From CAYWQB01 sp964460785 (GTDB lineage Bacteria > Chlamydiota > Chlamydiia > Chlamydiales > CAYWQB01): 64,000 bases of DNA. Made by a program: the position numbers and the translations under genes. Where the stretch lies: NCBI GenBank assembly GCA_964460785.1, contig CAYWQB010000004.1, forward strand, positions 62,001 through 126,000, given 5' to 3'. Below the pieces are notes generated by a model. It did not search any database. It saw nothing but the letters and a program-made list of their open reading frames with translations, and had not been told where the DNA came from. Positions 35,164 to 44,223 of this stretch are shown here, one piece after another. The number at the start of each line of letters is the position of its first letter. The stretch's first letter is position 1.

Positions 35164-35963
35164 GGCACTGGTTTATAGTTTTCTGTGTACTTTCAAGTAG
35201 TTTATGGGGATTTTCCACACATAAGCCATGGTTTGGTGACCAGAATCTATTTTACCTCACCCCATCTTATCGCTTTGTTCGCGTTGGAGACTACTCCTTT
35301 GATCCTAAATTATCGGACCTTAATCAGCATTGGTTAGGTTTAGAAGTTTCCCTAGCAACTAGAGAAGAGTGGGAGTTTCGTGCAAAAGGCGAAGTGGTGC
35401 AAGGCTCTCCGTGGGGAGTGAAGCCTGTCAGCTTTGGAATGGGAGCAGCTTACTTGCTGCTCAATGATATCCAGGGAGATCCTGTGAGCTTGGCTGCCAA
35501 CTTCGATGTTTTTGCCATGAGTAGCTCATTTGAAGATGAGCCAAGCACCCTGTTTTTAGACCAATTACAAGCAGAGCTCTCTCTCTCTTTAGGGAAAGAG
35601 TTCTCTGTTGGTAAGTATTGGAAGCAGCGTTACTATGGTGTTTTAGGAGTTGCTAATGCAAAGAGCTTTACTCCATGGTTGCATGCAGCTTTAGGTGGAG
35701 AATGGAATATCAACTCCTATATCCACCTTGGAGGCCTCTTGAATGGTTGGTATAGTACGGGAAATAAGCAGGCTGAGATAGATCCTTTTAGAGGGTACGG
35801 AGAGCTTAAGCAGAGAGTCCTAGATGCCATGGTCTCTGTGAGTTGGCTGCGTGATTATGCAGGCACATTCTCCACCGATTTCAGCTGGAGGCTTCTTGGA
35901 AAACAGGCTGCAAAAAAGCAGCTTTCGCTACTTCTGCGCTATACGTTCAGTTTTTCCCTCTGA
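35160..35963 (+). CDS. Small outer-membrane beta-barrel-like protein, unrecognised family
   Basis: The ATG at 35160 overlaps the trxB stop (ATGA) and gives a clear signal peptide (MRHWFIVFCVLSSSLWGFS), so it is preferred over the in-frame ATG at 35142. The 267-residue mature protein is rich in alternating strands (WLGLEVSLATREEWEFRAKG, VSFGMGAAYLLL) and ends LLRYTFSFSL, like an outer-membrane barrel with an aromatic near the C-terminus. Function unknown. Its 3' end overlaps convergent acpS by 36 bases. Confidence 0.75.
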   Translation: MRHWFIVFCVLSSSLWGFSTHKPWFGDQNLFYLTPSYRFVRVGDYSFDPKLSDLNQHWLGLEVSLATREEWEFRAKGEVVQGSPWGVKPVSFGMGAAYLLLNDIQGDPVSLAANFDVFAMSSSFEDEPSTLFLDQLQAELSLSLGKEFSVGKYWKQRYYGVLGVANAKSFTPWLHAALGGEWNINSYIHLGGLLNGWYSTGNKQAEIDPFRGYGELKQRVLDAMVSVSWLRDYAGTFSTDFSWRLLGKQAAKKQLSLLLRYTFSFSL

Positions 35964-36338
35964 ACTTTGCAGGATCGCAAAAGCTACAGCAAATGTTTGC
36001 TCATGGCTAATAGAAATCAAGACATTGATATTACCAAATATTGTGCGGGCCCGAGGAGAAAGCTGGACGACAGGCTTGCCTTTAGGGTCATTGAGGATTT
36101 CAATATCTTTCCACATCAAGTCTTTGCCAAACCCTGTCCCTAATGCTTTGGCTATTGCTTCCTTGGCTGCAAATCGACCTGCTAGGTGAAGAGAAGGGGA
36201 GGATAGTTTGCGAGCAACAGCAGCTTCAGCTTGGGTGAAAAGGCGCTTGATAAATGCATCGCCTCTTCGTTCTATCACCTTTTGAATTCTTTCAACAGAC
36301 GTTATGTCCGTACCGATTCCAATAATGTCACTACTCAA
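35928..36338 (-). CDS. acpS: Holo-[acyl-carrier-protein] synthase
   Basis: A 136-residue AcpS that transfers 4'-phosphopantetheine from CoA to Ser36 of AcpP. The Mg-binding motif GIGTDITSVERIQKVIER and the FAAKEAIAKALG motif are present, followed by HLAG-free spacing typical of the family and a conserved ISISHEQTFAVAFAI end. The start appears to be TTG at 36338, three bases after the stop of the upstream PIN/TRAM gene, which suggests coupled, modest expression. Chlamydia also has acpS next to trxB. Confidence 0.92.
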   Translation of the reverse strand: MSSDIIGIGTDITSVERIQKVIERRGDAFIKRLFTQAEAAVARKLSSPSLHLAGRFAAKEAIAKALGTGFGKDLMWKDIEILNDPKGKPVVQLSPRARTIFGNINVLISISHEQTFAVAFAILQSSEGKTERIAQK

Positions 36339-36341
36339 TGC

Positions 36342-37367
36342 TTATACACCCACAAGTTGCTTGCTCTTACTGCAAGGCTCTTCAACTAAGTTTGAAAAAA
36401 TGATCCTACCAGAAGATGTGAATTTACTCGATATAATGCGTGCTTTGATTTCTTGGCCGACATGGTCACCAGCTCCATTAATCACTACCATCGAGCCATC
36501 CTCCAGATAGCCTACTCCTTGTCCCTGCTCTTTCCCTGGCCTTTGAACCTTTAGTTGAATCCACCCTTCTCCAGAGACTTGGGGTTTTAAGATGTGAGAG
36601 ATATGCTGAAGTGTGAGGACGCGACGTTCAGGGGAAAGGTAAATAGGGTCTTCAGGCAGTTCAGAAAAAAGAATGTCAGAATGAAAGAGCTTAGTGACTC
36701 TCTGTAGTTTTTCTCGATAGTCTCTTTCCATGCTAAAAGGAAGTTCGGGAAAGGAGCAAGGAACGCGAGCTTTTTGGCAGCTCTCTTCTAAACGGAAAAG
36801 GTTTTCACTTGCACACCGCGCTTCCTCTTTAGGTAGGCTGGCAATTTCCTTCTGGATAAATGTTGGTACAGAGAGGTGGTGTGCAATAATACCAGACTCA
36901 ATGAGAGGAATTAGTCGAGGGTCTTTTAAGGCCGAAAGGTCTATGATCAAGCTTTTATCTTGGCTGCCTAGAGCAGAGAGCTTGATAAAAGGCAGTTGGA
37001 TATAGGTTTTCCCTGAAGTACGAAGAAGAGTGAGGATGCAGGTAAACGCCGAGAGTAGATAAAGAGCAGGCTGAAAGTACTCGGCTTGCTCAAGAGTGGG
37101 AAATATCTGTTTGGCTGTTTTCCCCACCACTCCAGCCAAAAAATATCCTAGGAGTAAGCCAAGAAAAACAGTAGAAAGACCTTTTAAAGAAATACAGCGC
37201 AAAAGCCAAGAGTCAAGTGCCCAATAGGCTAAGCTAAGCAAGGCTCCACTCACAGCCCCTATAAGAAGGCGGGTGATCGAAAAGTCGTGACTGACAGCAA
37301 TGACCCCAAAGATAATTGTGCAGCATACTGCAAAGCATAGATGGGATAGGTGGTGGGACTTCCTCAT
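36342..37367 (-). CDS. Membrane PIN/TRAM-domain protein (YacL-like)
   Basis: The ATG at 37367 has GAGG seven bases ahead and gives a 341-residue protein. Four membrane helices occupy about 1-115; a PIN-like nuclease domain follows (SLIIDLSALKDPRLIPLIE, then FIQKEIASL), and the end is a TRAM domain (GQGVGYLEDGSMVVINGAGD, IKARIISSKF). The plan is that of B. subtilis YacL. The first Asp of the PIN active site is present (IIDLS), but the usual later acidic positions (VDSKLI and TNDYNL motifs in YacL) read differently here, so nuclease activity is doubtful. It is upstream of acpS in one unit. Confidence 0.85.
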   Translation of the reverse strand: MRKSHHLSHLCFAVCCTIIFGVIAVSHDFSITRLLIGAVSGALLSLAYWALDSWLLRCISLKGLSTVFLGLLLGYFLAGVVGKTAKQIFPTLEQAEYFQPALYLLSAFTCILTLLRTSGKTYIQLPFIKLSALGSQDKSLIIDLSALKDPRLIPLIESGIIAHHLSVPTFIQKEIASLPKEEARCASENLFRLEESCQKARVPCSFPELPFSMERDYREKLQRVTKLFHSDILFSELPEDPIYLSPERRVLTLQHISHILKPQVSGEGWIQLKVQRPGKEQGQGVGYLEDGSMVVINGAGDHVGQEIKARIISSKFTSSGRIIFSNLVEEPCSKSKQLVGV

Positions 37368-37492
37368 GATGCATCCTCTTATATCTGAGTATGCCAAGCA
37401 ATTATGAGTTGTATTGCGTTTAATGTCGATAGGGTTGCTTCTTACCTTATATATGCCCTATACTAGTTCTCCTTTACTTTCGGAGGTGTACG

Positions 37493-37996
37493 GTGCGTCT
37501 TTCTCTCTCTCAAGTTGGTTTGGTCTCAGGAATTGTATGGCTGGTTGTCGGTGGCTGGTTGCTCAGTTTTGGCCTAGGCCTAGCAGGGAGTGCTTTGCAA
37601 GTTGCTCTCCTTACACCAGAAAGTATTGATCCCTTTCTTTCAATGGTTGCTCAGCTTATAGGGGGTGTAGATCGCGCTGGTGTGGTCATTATTGCCGCTG
37701 CTTTGCTTATAGGGTATCTGAAAGGTCGCTTTGTTCTTATTAAGAGTGTACGTCGAGTATTGGCTCGAGCACAGAACATCGGTCTTCCTATTCCTTTGAA
37801 TAAGTTATATGGAAAGGGATACTTGATGCTTATTGCAGGGATGATGCTACTAGGGATGAGTATGAAGTGGCTAGCTTTACCTAACGCTGTGCGTGGGTTT
37901 GTGGATATTGCCGTTGGTTCAGCTTTGATCAACGGGGCTCTACTGTTCTTCCGGGCTTCTCTGGAAGCGCGCAAGGCTAAAGCTGTGCAAAGCTAA
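37493..37996 (+). CDS. Small conserved membrane protein
   Basis: A 167-residue protein starting with GTG after GGAGG (37482-37486). It has about four membrane helices (residues 7-40, 55-78, 107-128 and 133-155) and a basic loop between helices 2 and 3 (KGRFVLIKSVRRVLARAQN). I recognise no functional family. It is divergent from the PIN/TRAM gene and 18 bases ahead of the large ankyrin-type gene on the same strand. Confidence 0.8.
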   Translation: MRLSLSQVGLVSGIVWLVVGGWLLSFGLGLAGSALQVALLTPESIDPFLSMVAQLIGGVDRAGVVIIAAALLIGYLKGRFVLIKSVRRVLARAQNIGLPIPLNKLYGKGYLMLIAGMMLLGMSMKWLALPNAVRGFVDIAVGSALINGALLFFRASLEARKAKAVQS

Positions 37997-38014
37997 TTCT
38001 TTGTAAAAAAACAG

Positions 38015-41000
38015 ATGACAGCACAACTACAACACCTTTCTGCGGAGCCTGCTGGGCGCATGTTGCGTTTTTTCCCAGTCGCTCGCATCTCAAACCTTTT
38101 GCCTAGCCCCATTAACCATCCAGTTTTGCGAGCGACAGCTGAAGTTGCGACAGCTGCTTTAGGCCTCATTGGAATTGGCTATGCTCTCTATAATCGCCCA
38201 ATTACTTGGTCTCAAGCCACTCTGTCTATGGCTCTTCTTGGAGGGGGGTCTGTGATGACCCTTCTGGGGATTGCTTCCCATAAACATGGAGAGGCAATCC
38301 GGGCACACCGGCTATTTCTTTTACAAAGCCTACGGCACCATTCAACCATGGAGGCCTTTTATAGGGCTGCAAGCCAGCTCAGTCATCTAAAAGACCAAGA
38401 AGGACTTGATCAACTCTTAGAAACTTTTCCTCAACTTAAAAATTATCAAAATAAATCTAGAGATAACTTTCTCGCTTATGTGATTCTTCAAGGGGATGTC
38501 CAATTAACAAGAGATCTACTGTCAAGACCCTGCTTTCCTCCAGAAAGAGCTTTGAATCAGGTGAGTATTTACACCGATATGACACCTCTTGGGCATGCTC
38601 TGTATCAGCTGAATATTCCTTTAGCAAAACTACTGCTAGAAAAAGGAGCAAGTCTTTCTTTACTGCCAAACCCGCGAGGGCGGCCCGCGATTGAGGGGAT
38701 CTTTTTAAGCCCTAAATGGGAGAGTCAGCAACCGCTTTCTACACAAGATATGCGTGTGCTGAAGCGTATGCTCGTCACACATGGAAAGCACTCATTTAAT
38801 TTAGGGCTAACCTCTAAAACAATCTCTCCAATGACATTAAAGACTTTGCTTCGGAGTACTATTGAAGGAGTGAAAGGGAGTGATTTACAGAGCTTAAAAC
38901 AGTCTCAGCGCTTTGCTCTTTTAGAGTGGCTTTTCTGTGAAGAACCAGCCTTTCAAAAGCAAATCCATCATGCAATCCATTTTTATGCCCCAGAAGATCT
39001 GACAACCTCCTTTGCTGGGGGGTACCTTTCAGGTAAGATCCCGCAGGAAAAGCAGGATAAAATTCGTGATCTTAAGGAGGCCTTTAAAAAGGGCAATAAC
39101 CTGTACTCGAGTGCTTTTTGCCTGGGAGTTTTAAGTGCAGAGACTCTTGCTCCTCATGAGGAGTTTTCCCTTTTTGGCCAGCCAACATCTCTTTTGTCTA
39201 TCGCAATAGAGTATGATTTAGAGGATGTCTACAATTACCTTCTTGATAAGGTGGGCATAAATGTTAATCAGGTTGTGACTCCAAGCAATCAAGAGAGTGT
39301 TGTCCCATTAGCTTTGGCAATCCAGGAAGGGAGCTTACAAGCCGTCAATAAGCTTTTATCTGTACCGGAAATTGACCTAGCACCTATTGAAATCTATCAG
39401 AATGAGCTTGGCGAGCTAATTGAGGACCAGGGCTATCCAGTGTTTGAAATGTTGATGAGTCATCAAAGGTTTCAGCCCTCTCAAGAGGTTCTCAGAGCTG
39501 CTCTTTCCCAGCTTGCTTATCAAGAAGCTTCTTTTACAAGAGTAGATCAATATCGATCTTTTTTCTCCGATCCTAGAGTTAAGGTGAATTTACCTATATC
39601 AGCAGGACAGCAAGAGCATCAAAATATGTTAAGCTTCCTCGCTCATACTGCTTCTGTAGGCTCTCTGACAGATGATATGATCATAGTCAATCTTCTACAG
39701 GAGAGGCCTGAAGTCGAGGTTTCTGAGGAGGGACTAGAGCTTCTCTGTAAAAAGCAGTGTTCTCTGACGATTGGCTATCTTCTTAACCTAGGCAAAATTT
39801 CCCCTAATGAGCAGCTACCTAGCAAACAGCTTGGTTTACTTGAGTACTTTGTACTGCAGTATGCTAGATCTGGAGGGGAGCACAAACGACTGCCTGCGAT
39901 GATTTGTAGTTTTCTTATGCATCCAGATTATCAGGCAAAGCTACACCTATCTATAGGGGAAGCTGCAGACCAGTTAGGCATGCAGTTTAGGGATCCAAGA
40001 GAGCGAGAAGCTTTTGAACAAAAATACCAACAGTTTACTAAGAAGGCTAAGGAAGCGCGCAGGTATTTGCCTAAGCTTGTCAAGCAAGCGCGCAAACGCA
40101 AGTCAAACTTCACTTCCTTGTGTGATAAAGTTGATAAAGATCCTATCTTCCGAGAGATGCTTGTAGCAGCCGAAAATCGGCTGCCAAAGCTTCCTCCCCA
40201 TGTTGAGGATGAGATTTTTACAAAAGGTGTGGGGGCTTTCAATTTGCTTATGTTTCCTTATCCAAAAGGGGAAACACTACAACTTCCAAGCATTAAGGAG
40301 GCATGGGATCTTTCTGTATGGGGGCAATCAGACGAGCAAGATGTTTTGCAGCATTGCCGTACATGTATGATGGGTATTGTCAAAGATGTGTATGGAAGAG
40401 AGGAAGAGCTCTCAGCTATTGAGAAGAACTGCCAGAATTTATTCACTGTGATTTTAGATAAGATTTATCTTCATGGATTTCCTAACCCAAATGACAATCC
40501 TAAACAGTTTGATACGGTACTAAGCTCGTTACGACAAACTCTTGCCCTGATTATGGAGGCGGATGAAGAATTGTGTCATAAAATTAGGATAGGGGAGAAT
40601 GTAGAGCAAGCCAAAGACCTTCGTCAGACAATTTATAATATGCTTGCAGATATTGGCAAAGACTGCGGTTCAGATATGCAACAGAACCTCCTTGCTGTGT
40701 TGCAAATGTTACAAAATACACACTTAACTTGCTCACAGTGTTGGGAAAAACAGGTGTCTATTCCTGTTGATATGGAAACCTCCCTTGAAAGACGCATGCA
40801 AAAAGAAATAGGGCGGCTTCTTGAACCCTTGCGAGAGAGCGTCTTAGAAGACCTCTTTTATCATTTATACAACAAGTATTTTAAAGAGCTTGAGTATGTA
40901 GATCAAGAAGGAGTTTTGGTTCCTGATATGGTACATCTCAAAACAAGCTTTTTAAAGTGGGTGAAAGAGCCTATGGGGCTGCGAGAAGATGTGGATGGGT

Positions 41001-41374
41001 ATGACCCTACCGTACAAAGCTTGCCTAGCTATGCTGCGGTATTATACGAGGGGCAGGTGGAAATAGGAGAGGATATGAGAGATATTCAAAATCTATTCCA
41101 GAAATTTTTGGAGCAAAAGAAACCTGAGCTATTGGCTTTGCTGAATAATGAAGTGCGCAAACAACTCAATACAGAGCTCTATGGCTCCAATGAGCATTTG
41201 CTTGTAGATGCTCTCTCCGCTTACGCAGCAAGGCAGCATCTTGAACCTGCAGAATTTCTATATCGCGTGATGGATATGAATGATGAGATGACAGTGATTG
41301 AAAGAGTGCGCAATCGCTACCTTTTGAAAATTCTAAAAGAGTACAACGTTATTTGTGGTAGGAAGTTCCTTTAA
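38015..41374 (+). CDS. Large ankyrin-repeat-type protein with N-terminal membrane hairpin
   Basis: A 1,119-residue protein. Two hydrophobic segments (about residues 38-60 and 70-88) near the N-terminus resemble a membrane hairpin. Ankyrin-like repeats appear at about 130-230 (TPLGHALYQLNIPLAKLLLEK, GASLSLL) and 390-470 (SLLSIAIEYDLEDVYNYLLDK, PLALAIQEGSLQAVNKLLSV). The second half is helical with no recognised domain; it holds a CSQCW segment. Ankyrin proteins with a membrane hairpin are typical of chlamydial host-interaction proteins such as inclusion membrane proteins, which makes secretion a reasonable inference. The 3' end overlaps rlmH by 26 bases. Confidence 0.82.
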   Translation: MTAQLQHLSAEPAGRMLRFFPVARISNLLPSPINHPVLRATAEVATAALGLIGIGYALYNRPITWSQATLSMALLGGGSVMTLLGIASHKHGEAIRAHRLFLLQSLRHHSTMEAFYRAASQLSHLKDQEGLDQLLETFPQLKNYQNKSRDNFLAYVILQGDVQLTRDLLSRPCFPPERALNQVSIYTDMTPLGHALYQLNIPLAKLLLEKGASLSLLPNPRGRPAIEGIFLSPKWESQQPLSTQDMRVLKRMLVTHGKHSFNLGLTSKTISPMTLKTLLRSTIEGVKGSDLQSLKQSQRFALLEWLFCEEPAFQKQIHHAIHFYAPEDLTTSFAGGYLSGKIPQEKQDKIRDLKEAFKKGNNLYSSAFCLGVLSAETLAPHEEFSLFGQPTSLLSIAIEYDLEDVYNYLLDKVGINVNQVVTPSNQESVVPLALAIQEGSLQAVNKLLSVPEIDLAPIEIYQNELGELIEDQGYPVFEMLMSHQRFQPSQEVLRAALSQLAYQEASFTRVDQYRSFFSDPRVKVNLPISAGQQEHQNMLSFLAHTASVGSLTDDMIIVNLLQERPEVEVSEEGLELLCKKQCSLTIGYLLNLGKISPNEQLPSKQLGLLEYFVLQYARSGGEHKRLPAMICSFLMHPDYQAKLHLSIGEAADQLGMQFRDPREREAFEQKYQQFTKKAKEARRYLPKLVKQARKRKSNFTSLCDKVDKDPIFREMLVAAENRLPKLPPHVEDEIFTKGVGAFNLLMFPYPKGETLQLPSIKEAWDLSVWGQSDEQDVLQHCRTCMMGIVKDVYGREEELSAIEKNCQNLFTVILDKIYLHGFPNPNDNPKQFDTVLSSLRQTLALIMEADEELCHKIRIGENVEQAKDLRQTIYNMLADIGKDCGSDMQQNLLAVLQMLQNTHLTCSQCWEKQVSIPVDMETSLERRMQKEIGRLLEPLRESVLEDLFYHLYNKYFKELEYVDQEGVLVPDMVHLKTSFLKWVKEPMGLREDVDGYDPTVQSLPSYAAVLYEGQVEIGEDMRDIQNLFQKFLEQKKPELLALLNNEVRKQLNTELYGSNEHLLVDALSAYAARQHLEPAEFLYRVMDMNDEMTVIERVRNRYLLKILKEYNVICGRKFL

Positions 41375-41774
41375 AAATTTCTAGTGCTCGGTAGACTTGC
41401 TCAACAAGTAGAAGGCGAACCATTTGATGTGTCAGAGTGAGAGGGGAAAGACTCCAACAGGTATTGCCTTCAGTCAGGTCTTTGGGTAGCCCTTCAGGGC
41501 CTCCGATAACAAAGCATACAGAACCACTTCCTTGAGAAATCTGCTTGATCAACTGCTCAGAAAACTTCTCACTTGTGAGGAGGATTCCTTGTGGATCTAA
41601 AAAAATCGGGCTCCGCTCTTTAGTGAGCTGCTGACGAAGAGCTTGGTCTGAAGAAACACACTGGTAGTGGAGGGAAAGGGTTCCTCGCATACGCTTTTCA
41701 TAAATACTGAGCGCCTCTTTCAGCCAGCCTTCTTTGGTCTTACCAACAGACAAAATTTTGACATCCCATGCCAT
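41349..41774 (-). CDS. rlmH: 23S rRNA pseudouridine-1915 N3-methyltransferase
   Basis: A 141-residue SPOUT methyltransferase. It opens with VKILSVGKTKEGWLKEAL and carries the SAM-binding knot FVIGGPEGLP, then the C-terminal LTLTHQMVRLLLVEQVYRAL and the end YHK, all standard for RlmH. It modifies helix 69 of 23S rRNA. Its start is divergent from lgt with about 100 bases between. Confidence 0.95.
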   Translation of the reverse strand: MAWDVKILSVGKTKEGWLKEALSIYEKRMRGTLSLHYQCVSSDQALRQQLTKERSPIFLDPQGILLTSEKFSEQLIKQISQGSGSVCFVIGGPEGLPKDLTEGNTCWSLSPLTLTHQMVRLLLVEQVYRALEIFKGTSYHK

Positions 41775-41872
41775 GGAAAAGAAATCCTTCTTGTAATTAT
41801 GGGATCCATTTTAAGCATAAAATTGATAGAATCCAATCCAAGTTTCTGACAAAGGCTTTAAAGGAACATCAT

Positions 41873-42766
41873 ATGAATGATAAGCAGTTAGATGTTGAAT
41901 GGTTGCAGTGGGATCCTCAGCGCACAATTTTCACCATTCCAGGCATCGACCGACCTGTTACTTGGTATGGATTGCTTTTTGCTCTAGGATTTCTGCTGGG
42001 CGTGTGGGTTGTGCGCTCTCTTGCAAAAAGACACTTTTTGCTTAGCCACCAAGGGATGACCATGGAGCAAGCAAAGCAGCGGAGTGCCATGTTCACAGAT
42101 AGTTTGCTTTGGTTTGTGGTTCTAGGAACTGTGATTGGAGGGCGCTTAGGGCATGTGCTTTTCTATGGCTGGCCTTTTTTTAGAGAGCACCCTCTAGAGA
42201 TTCTCAAGGTATGGGAAGGGGGATTGTCTTCTCATGGGGGAGCCATTGGTGTTTTGTTCTCTTTAATGCTTTACTTTTTGCTGATGCACAAGCGTCTCCC
42301 AGAAATTTCTTTTCTTTTACTGCTAGACTTTCTAACTGTGCCCACGGCCTTAGTGGGTTGCTTCATTCGTTTAGGGAACTTTGTTAATCAGGAGATCCTA
42401 GGTAAGGTTTCCTTTGTCTCTTGGGCTGTGATTTTTAAGCATCCTTTTGGTGGGGCTCCAGCTCTCCCTCGGCACCCAGTACAGCTGTATGAAGCGGCTT
42501 TCTATTTATTAACCTTTGTCTTTCTCTTCTTCCTTTGGAGAAAAAAAGAAAAGGTTCTAAAGGAAGGCATCATTTCTGGCTTGTTTTTCTGCTTAGTATT
42601 TGCTTTTCGCTTTTTTATCGAATTTTATAAGCTTCCTCAAAGCATGTTTATCAGCCACCACTCACCAGGGTTGCTTATGGGGCAATACTTAAGCGTACCT
42701 TTTATAATTATTGGTATTTTGCTTCTTCTTTGGTCAAGAGAGAAAAACTTTGCTAGCTGTGAGTGA
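41873..42766 (+). CDS. lgt: Prolipoprotein diacylglyceryl transferase
   Basis: The ATG at 41873 is preferred because AAAGGA lies seven bases ahead; longer in-frame readings from 41768 have no ribosome site and overlap rlmH. The 297-residue membrane enzyme attaches diacylglycerol to the lipobox Cys of prolipoproteins. Family segments: WYGLLFALGFLLG, the GGLSSHGGAIG motif, the signature IRLGNFVNQEILG and PRHPVQLYEA. About seven membrane helices. It lies beside dnaA and yidC, as in Chlamydia, and overlaps the dnaA 3' end by 14 bases. Confidence 0.95.
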   Translation: MNDKQLDVEWLQWDPQRTIFTIPGIDRPVTWYGLLFALGFLLGVWVVRSLAKRHFLLSHQGMTMEQAKQRSAMFTDSLLWFVVLGTVIGGRLGHVLFYGWPFFREHPLEILKVWEGGLSSHGGAIGVLFSLMLYFLLMHKRLPEISFLLLLDFLTVPTALVGCFIRLGNFVNQEILGKVSFVSWAVIFKHPFGGAPALPRHPVQLYEAAFYLLTFVFLFFLWRKKEKVLKEGIISGLFFCLVFAFRFFIEFYKLPQSMFISHHSPGLLMGQYLSVPFIIIGILLLLWSREKNFASCE

Positions 42767-44129
42767 GCTCAAGCTTTTTTGAAATAGAGTGGACAGAGTT
42801 GCGAACCTCTTGGTCATGGCTGTCTATTTTATTTTGAATTTGACGGATGCTAGCCATTACGGTTGAGTGGTCACGAGAGAAGTACTCTCCAATGCGCATG
42901 AAGGGGAGTCTGAGTTTTGCTCTACATAAATGCATGGCAATACGCCTTGGCAGAGCACACTCTCTACTTTGGGAGCGCCCTAAAATATCTTCTACAGTAA
43001 TTCCATAAAACTGTGCCACTGTCTGCACAATTGTCTCTGGTTTGAGAAGGGCTTTTTTCTCTTTCTCTACAAGGTCTTTTAATAAGTTTTGAAGGCTTGT
43101 AAGACTGAGCGGTAAAGGGTAGTGTTTTCCTTCTCCCATTTGCAAGTGAAGGCGTAAGGAAAGAGCTTGTAGCGCTTGTGTAAGACGATTTGTCGAGTGA
43201 GAGAATGTTTGTAAAAAGTATTCACGAGCCTCTCCACTTAGAGAGAGCTCTAACAAAGAGCACTGCTGATCTAAAAGCTCTTCAAGTTGCTCTTTTTTCA
43301 AGGGTTCTACAGCGACCACTATGCCCCACTCAAAGCGACTGACTAAGCGAGGCTCAATCAAAGAGAGTTCTTGAGGAGAGCAGTTTGCGCCTAAGATGAT
43401 CTGCTTGCCCTCTAAGTGTAGCGTATTGAAGGTGTGGAAAAGCTCTTCTTGTGTAGCATTTTTTCGCGAAAGGATCTGAATGTCATCAAGAATTAAGACA
43501 TCTGCGCGTCGGTATAAATTGCGGTATTGGCGCATTTCTCCATTACGAATAGCACCGACCACATGCTCTGTAAAGGTTTCCGCTTGCGTGTAAATGACTT
43601 TGAGGCCTTGCGCCTGTAAAGCTTGTGCCGTAGCGGTCAATAGGTGACTTTTTCCTACTCCCTTTTTCCCATAGATATAAATAGGGTTGAAGGCGCTGAG
43701 ATTGGGGGAGGTAGGGGTCTTTGTCAAAGGGTCAATGCCCGCTGTTTCACAAAGAATGTTATATCCAAGAAGGTTTTCCTCACTGACAATAAAATTTTCA
43801 AATGTAAATAGTGGATTGAGAGGAGGAAACTCTAAGTGAAAAGCCGGCACAGCGGCTGAAGAGGTTGCTTCTTGAGGAGAAGAGTCCTTTGCATCTGGAT
43901 GCAGATCAATATGGACGCGGATCTTTTTTTTGTTATTGTTGACTAGGCTGCTATCTACTTTGTCTCGAATGTGCTCTTCAAACCACTCGATTAAAAAAGA
44001 ATCTTTTGCTCGCAGGTAGAGGTTGCAGGCATCAAATCTTTCGACTTCTAAAACCCGCAACCACTTATCAACAGTTTTTTGACCAAGCTCTTTATCAAGA
44101 GCTGTGAGAAAAGCGTTCCATGCCTGCAC
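42753..44129 (-). CDS. dnaA: Chromosomal replication initiator DnaA
   Basis: A 458-residue DnaA. Domain I is at 1-85, a short linker follows, and the AAA+ domain has Walker A GKKGVGKS at 154-161 and Walker B VLILDDIQ near 213. DNA-binding domain IV ends with RRIAMHLCRAKLRLPFMRIG and the signature FSRDHSTVMASI. Chlamydiae usually have two dnaA genes; this one, by its neighbours yidC and lgt, corresponds to the CT250 copy. I found no cluster of DnaA boxes in the short spacers around it, so the origin is probably not here. Confidence 0.95.
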   Translation of the reverse strand: MQAWNAFLTALDKELGQKTVDKWLRVLEVERFDACNLYLRAKDSFLIEWFEEHIRDKVDSSLVNNNKKKIRVHIDLHPDAKDSSPQEATSSAAVPAFHLEFPPLNPLFTFENFIVSEENLLGYNILCETAGIDPLTKTPTSPNLSAFNPIYIYGKKGVGKSHLLTATAQALQAQGLKVIYTQAETFTEHVVGAIRNGEMRQYRNLYRRADVLILDDIQILSRKNATQEELFHTFNTLHLEGKQIILGANCSPQELSLIEPRLVSRFEWGIVVAVEPLKKEQLEELLDQQCSLLELSLSGEAREYFLQTFSHSTNRLTQALQALSLRLHLQMGEGKHYPLPLSLTSLQNLLKDLVEKEKKALLKPETIVQTVAQFYGITVEDILGRSQSRECALPRRIAMHLCRAKLRLPFMRIGEYFSRDHSTVMASIRQIQNKIDSHDQEVRNSVHSISKKLELTHS

Positions 44130-44192
44130 AGCACCAGCCTAGTTGTTCGCTAGTTTAACTAATAGCCGGATATTCTGCTCTATTCTCCAAGT

Positions 44193-44223
44193 CTTGTCAA
44201 GAAGCCTTTGGCTTCTTGTCAAG
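44193..44223 (-). terminator. Hairpin overlapping the yidC stop codon
   Basis: CTTGTCAAGAAGCC (44193-44206) and GGCTTCTTGTCAAG (44210-44223) form a 14-bp stem with one mismatch and a TTT loop. It contains the last yidC codons and the stop. No T-run follows on the minus strand, so it is not a classic terminator; it may be an mRNA 3'-end or processing structure between yidC and dnaA, which lies 67 bases on. Confidence 0.5.

Noticed and set aside
44130..44196. Replication origin beside dnaA
   Set aside because: The spacer is only 67 bases and I see no cluster of DnaA boxes or 13-mer A/T repeats there or near lgt.
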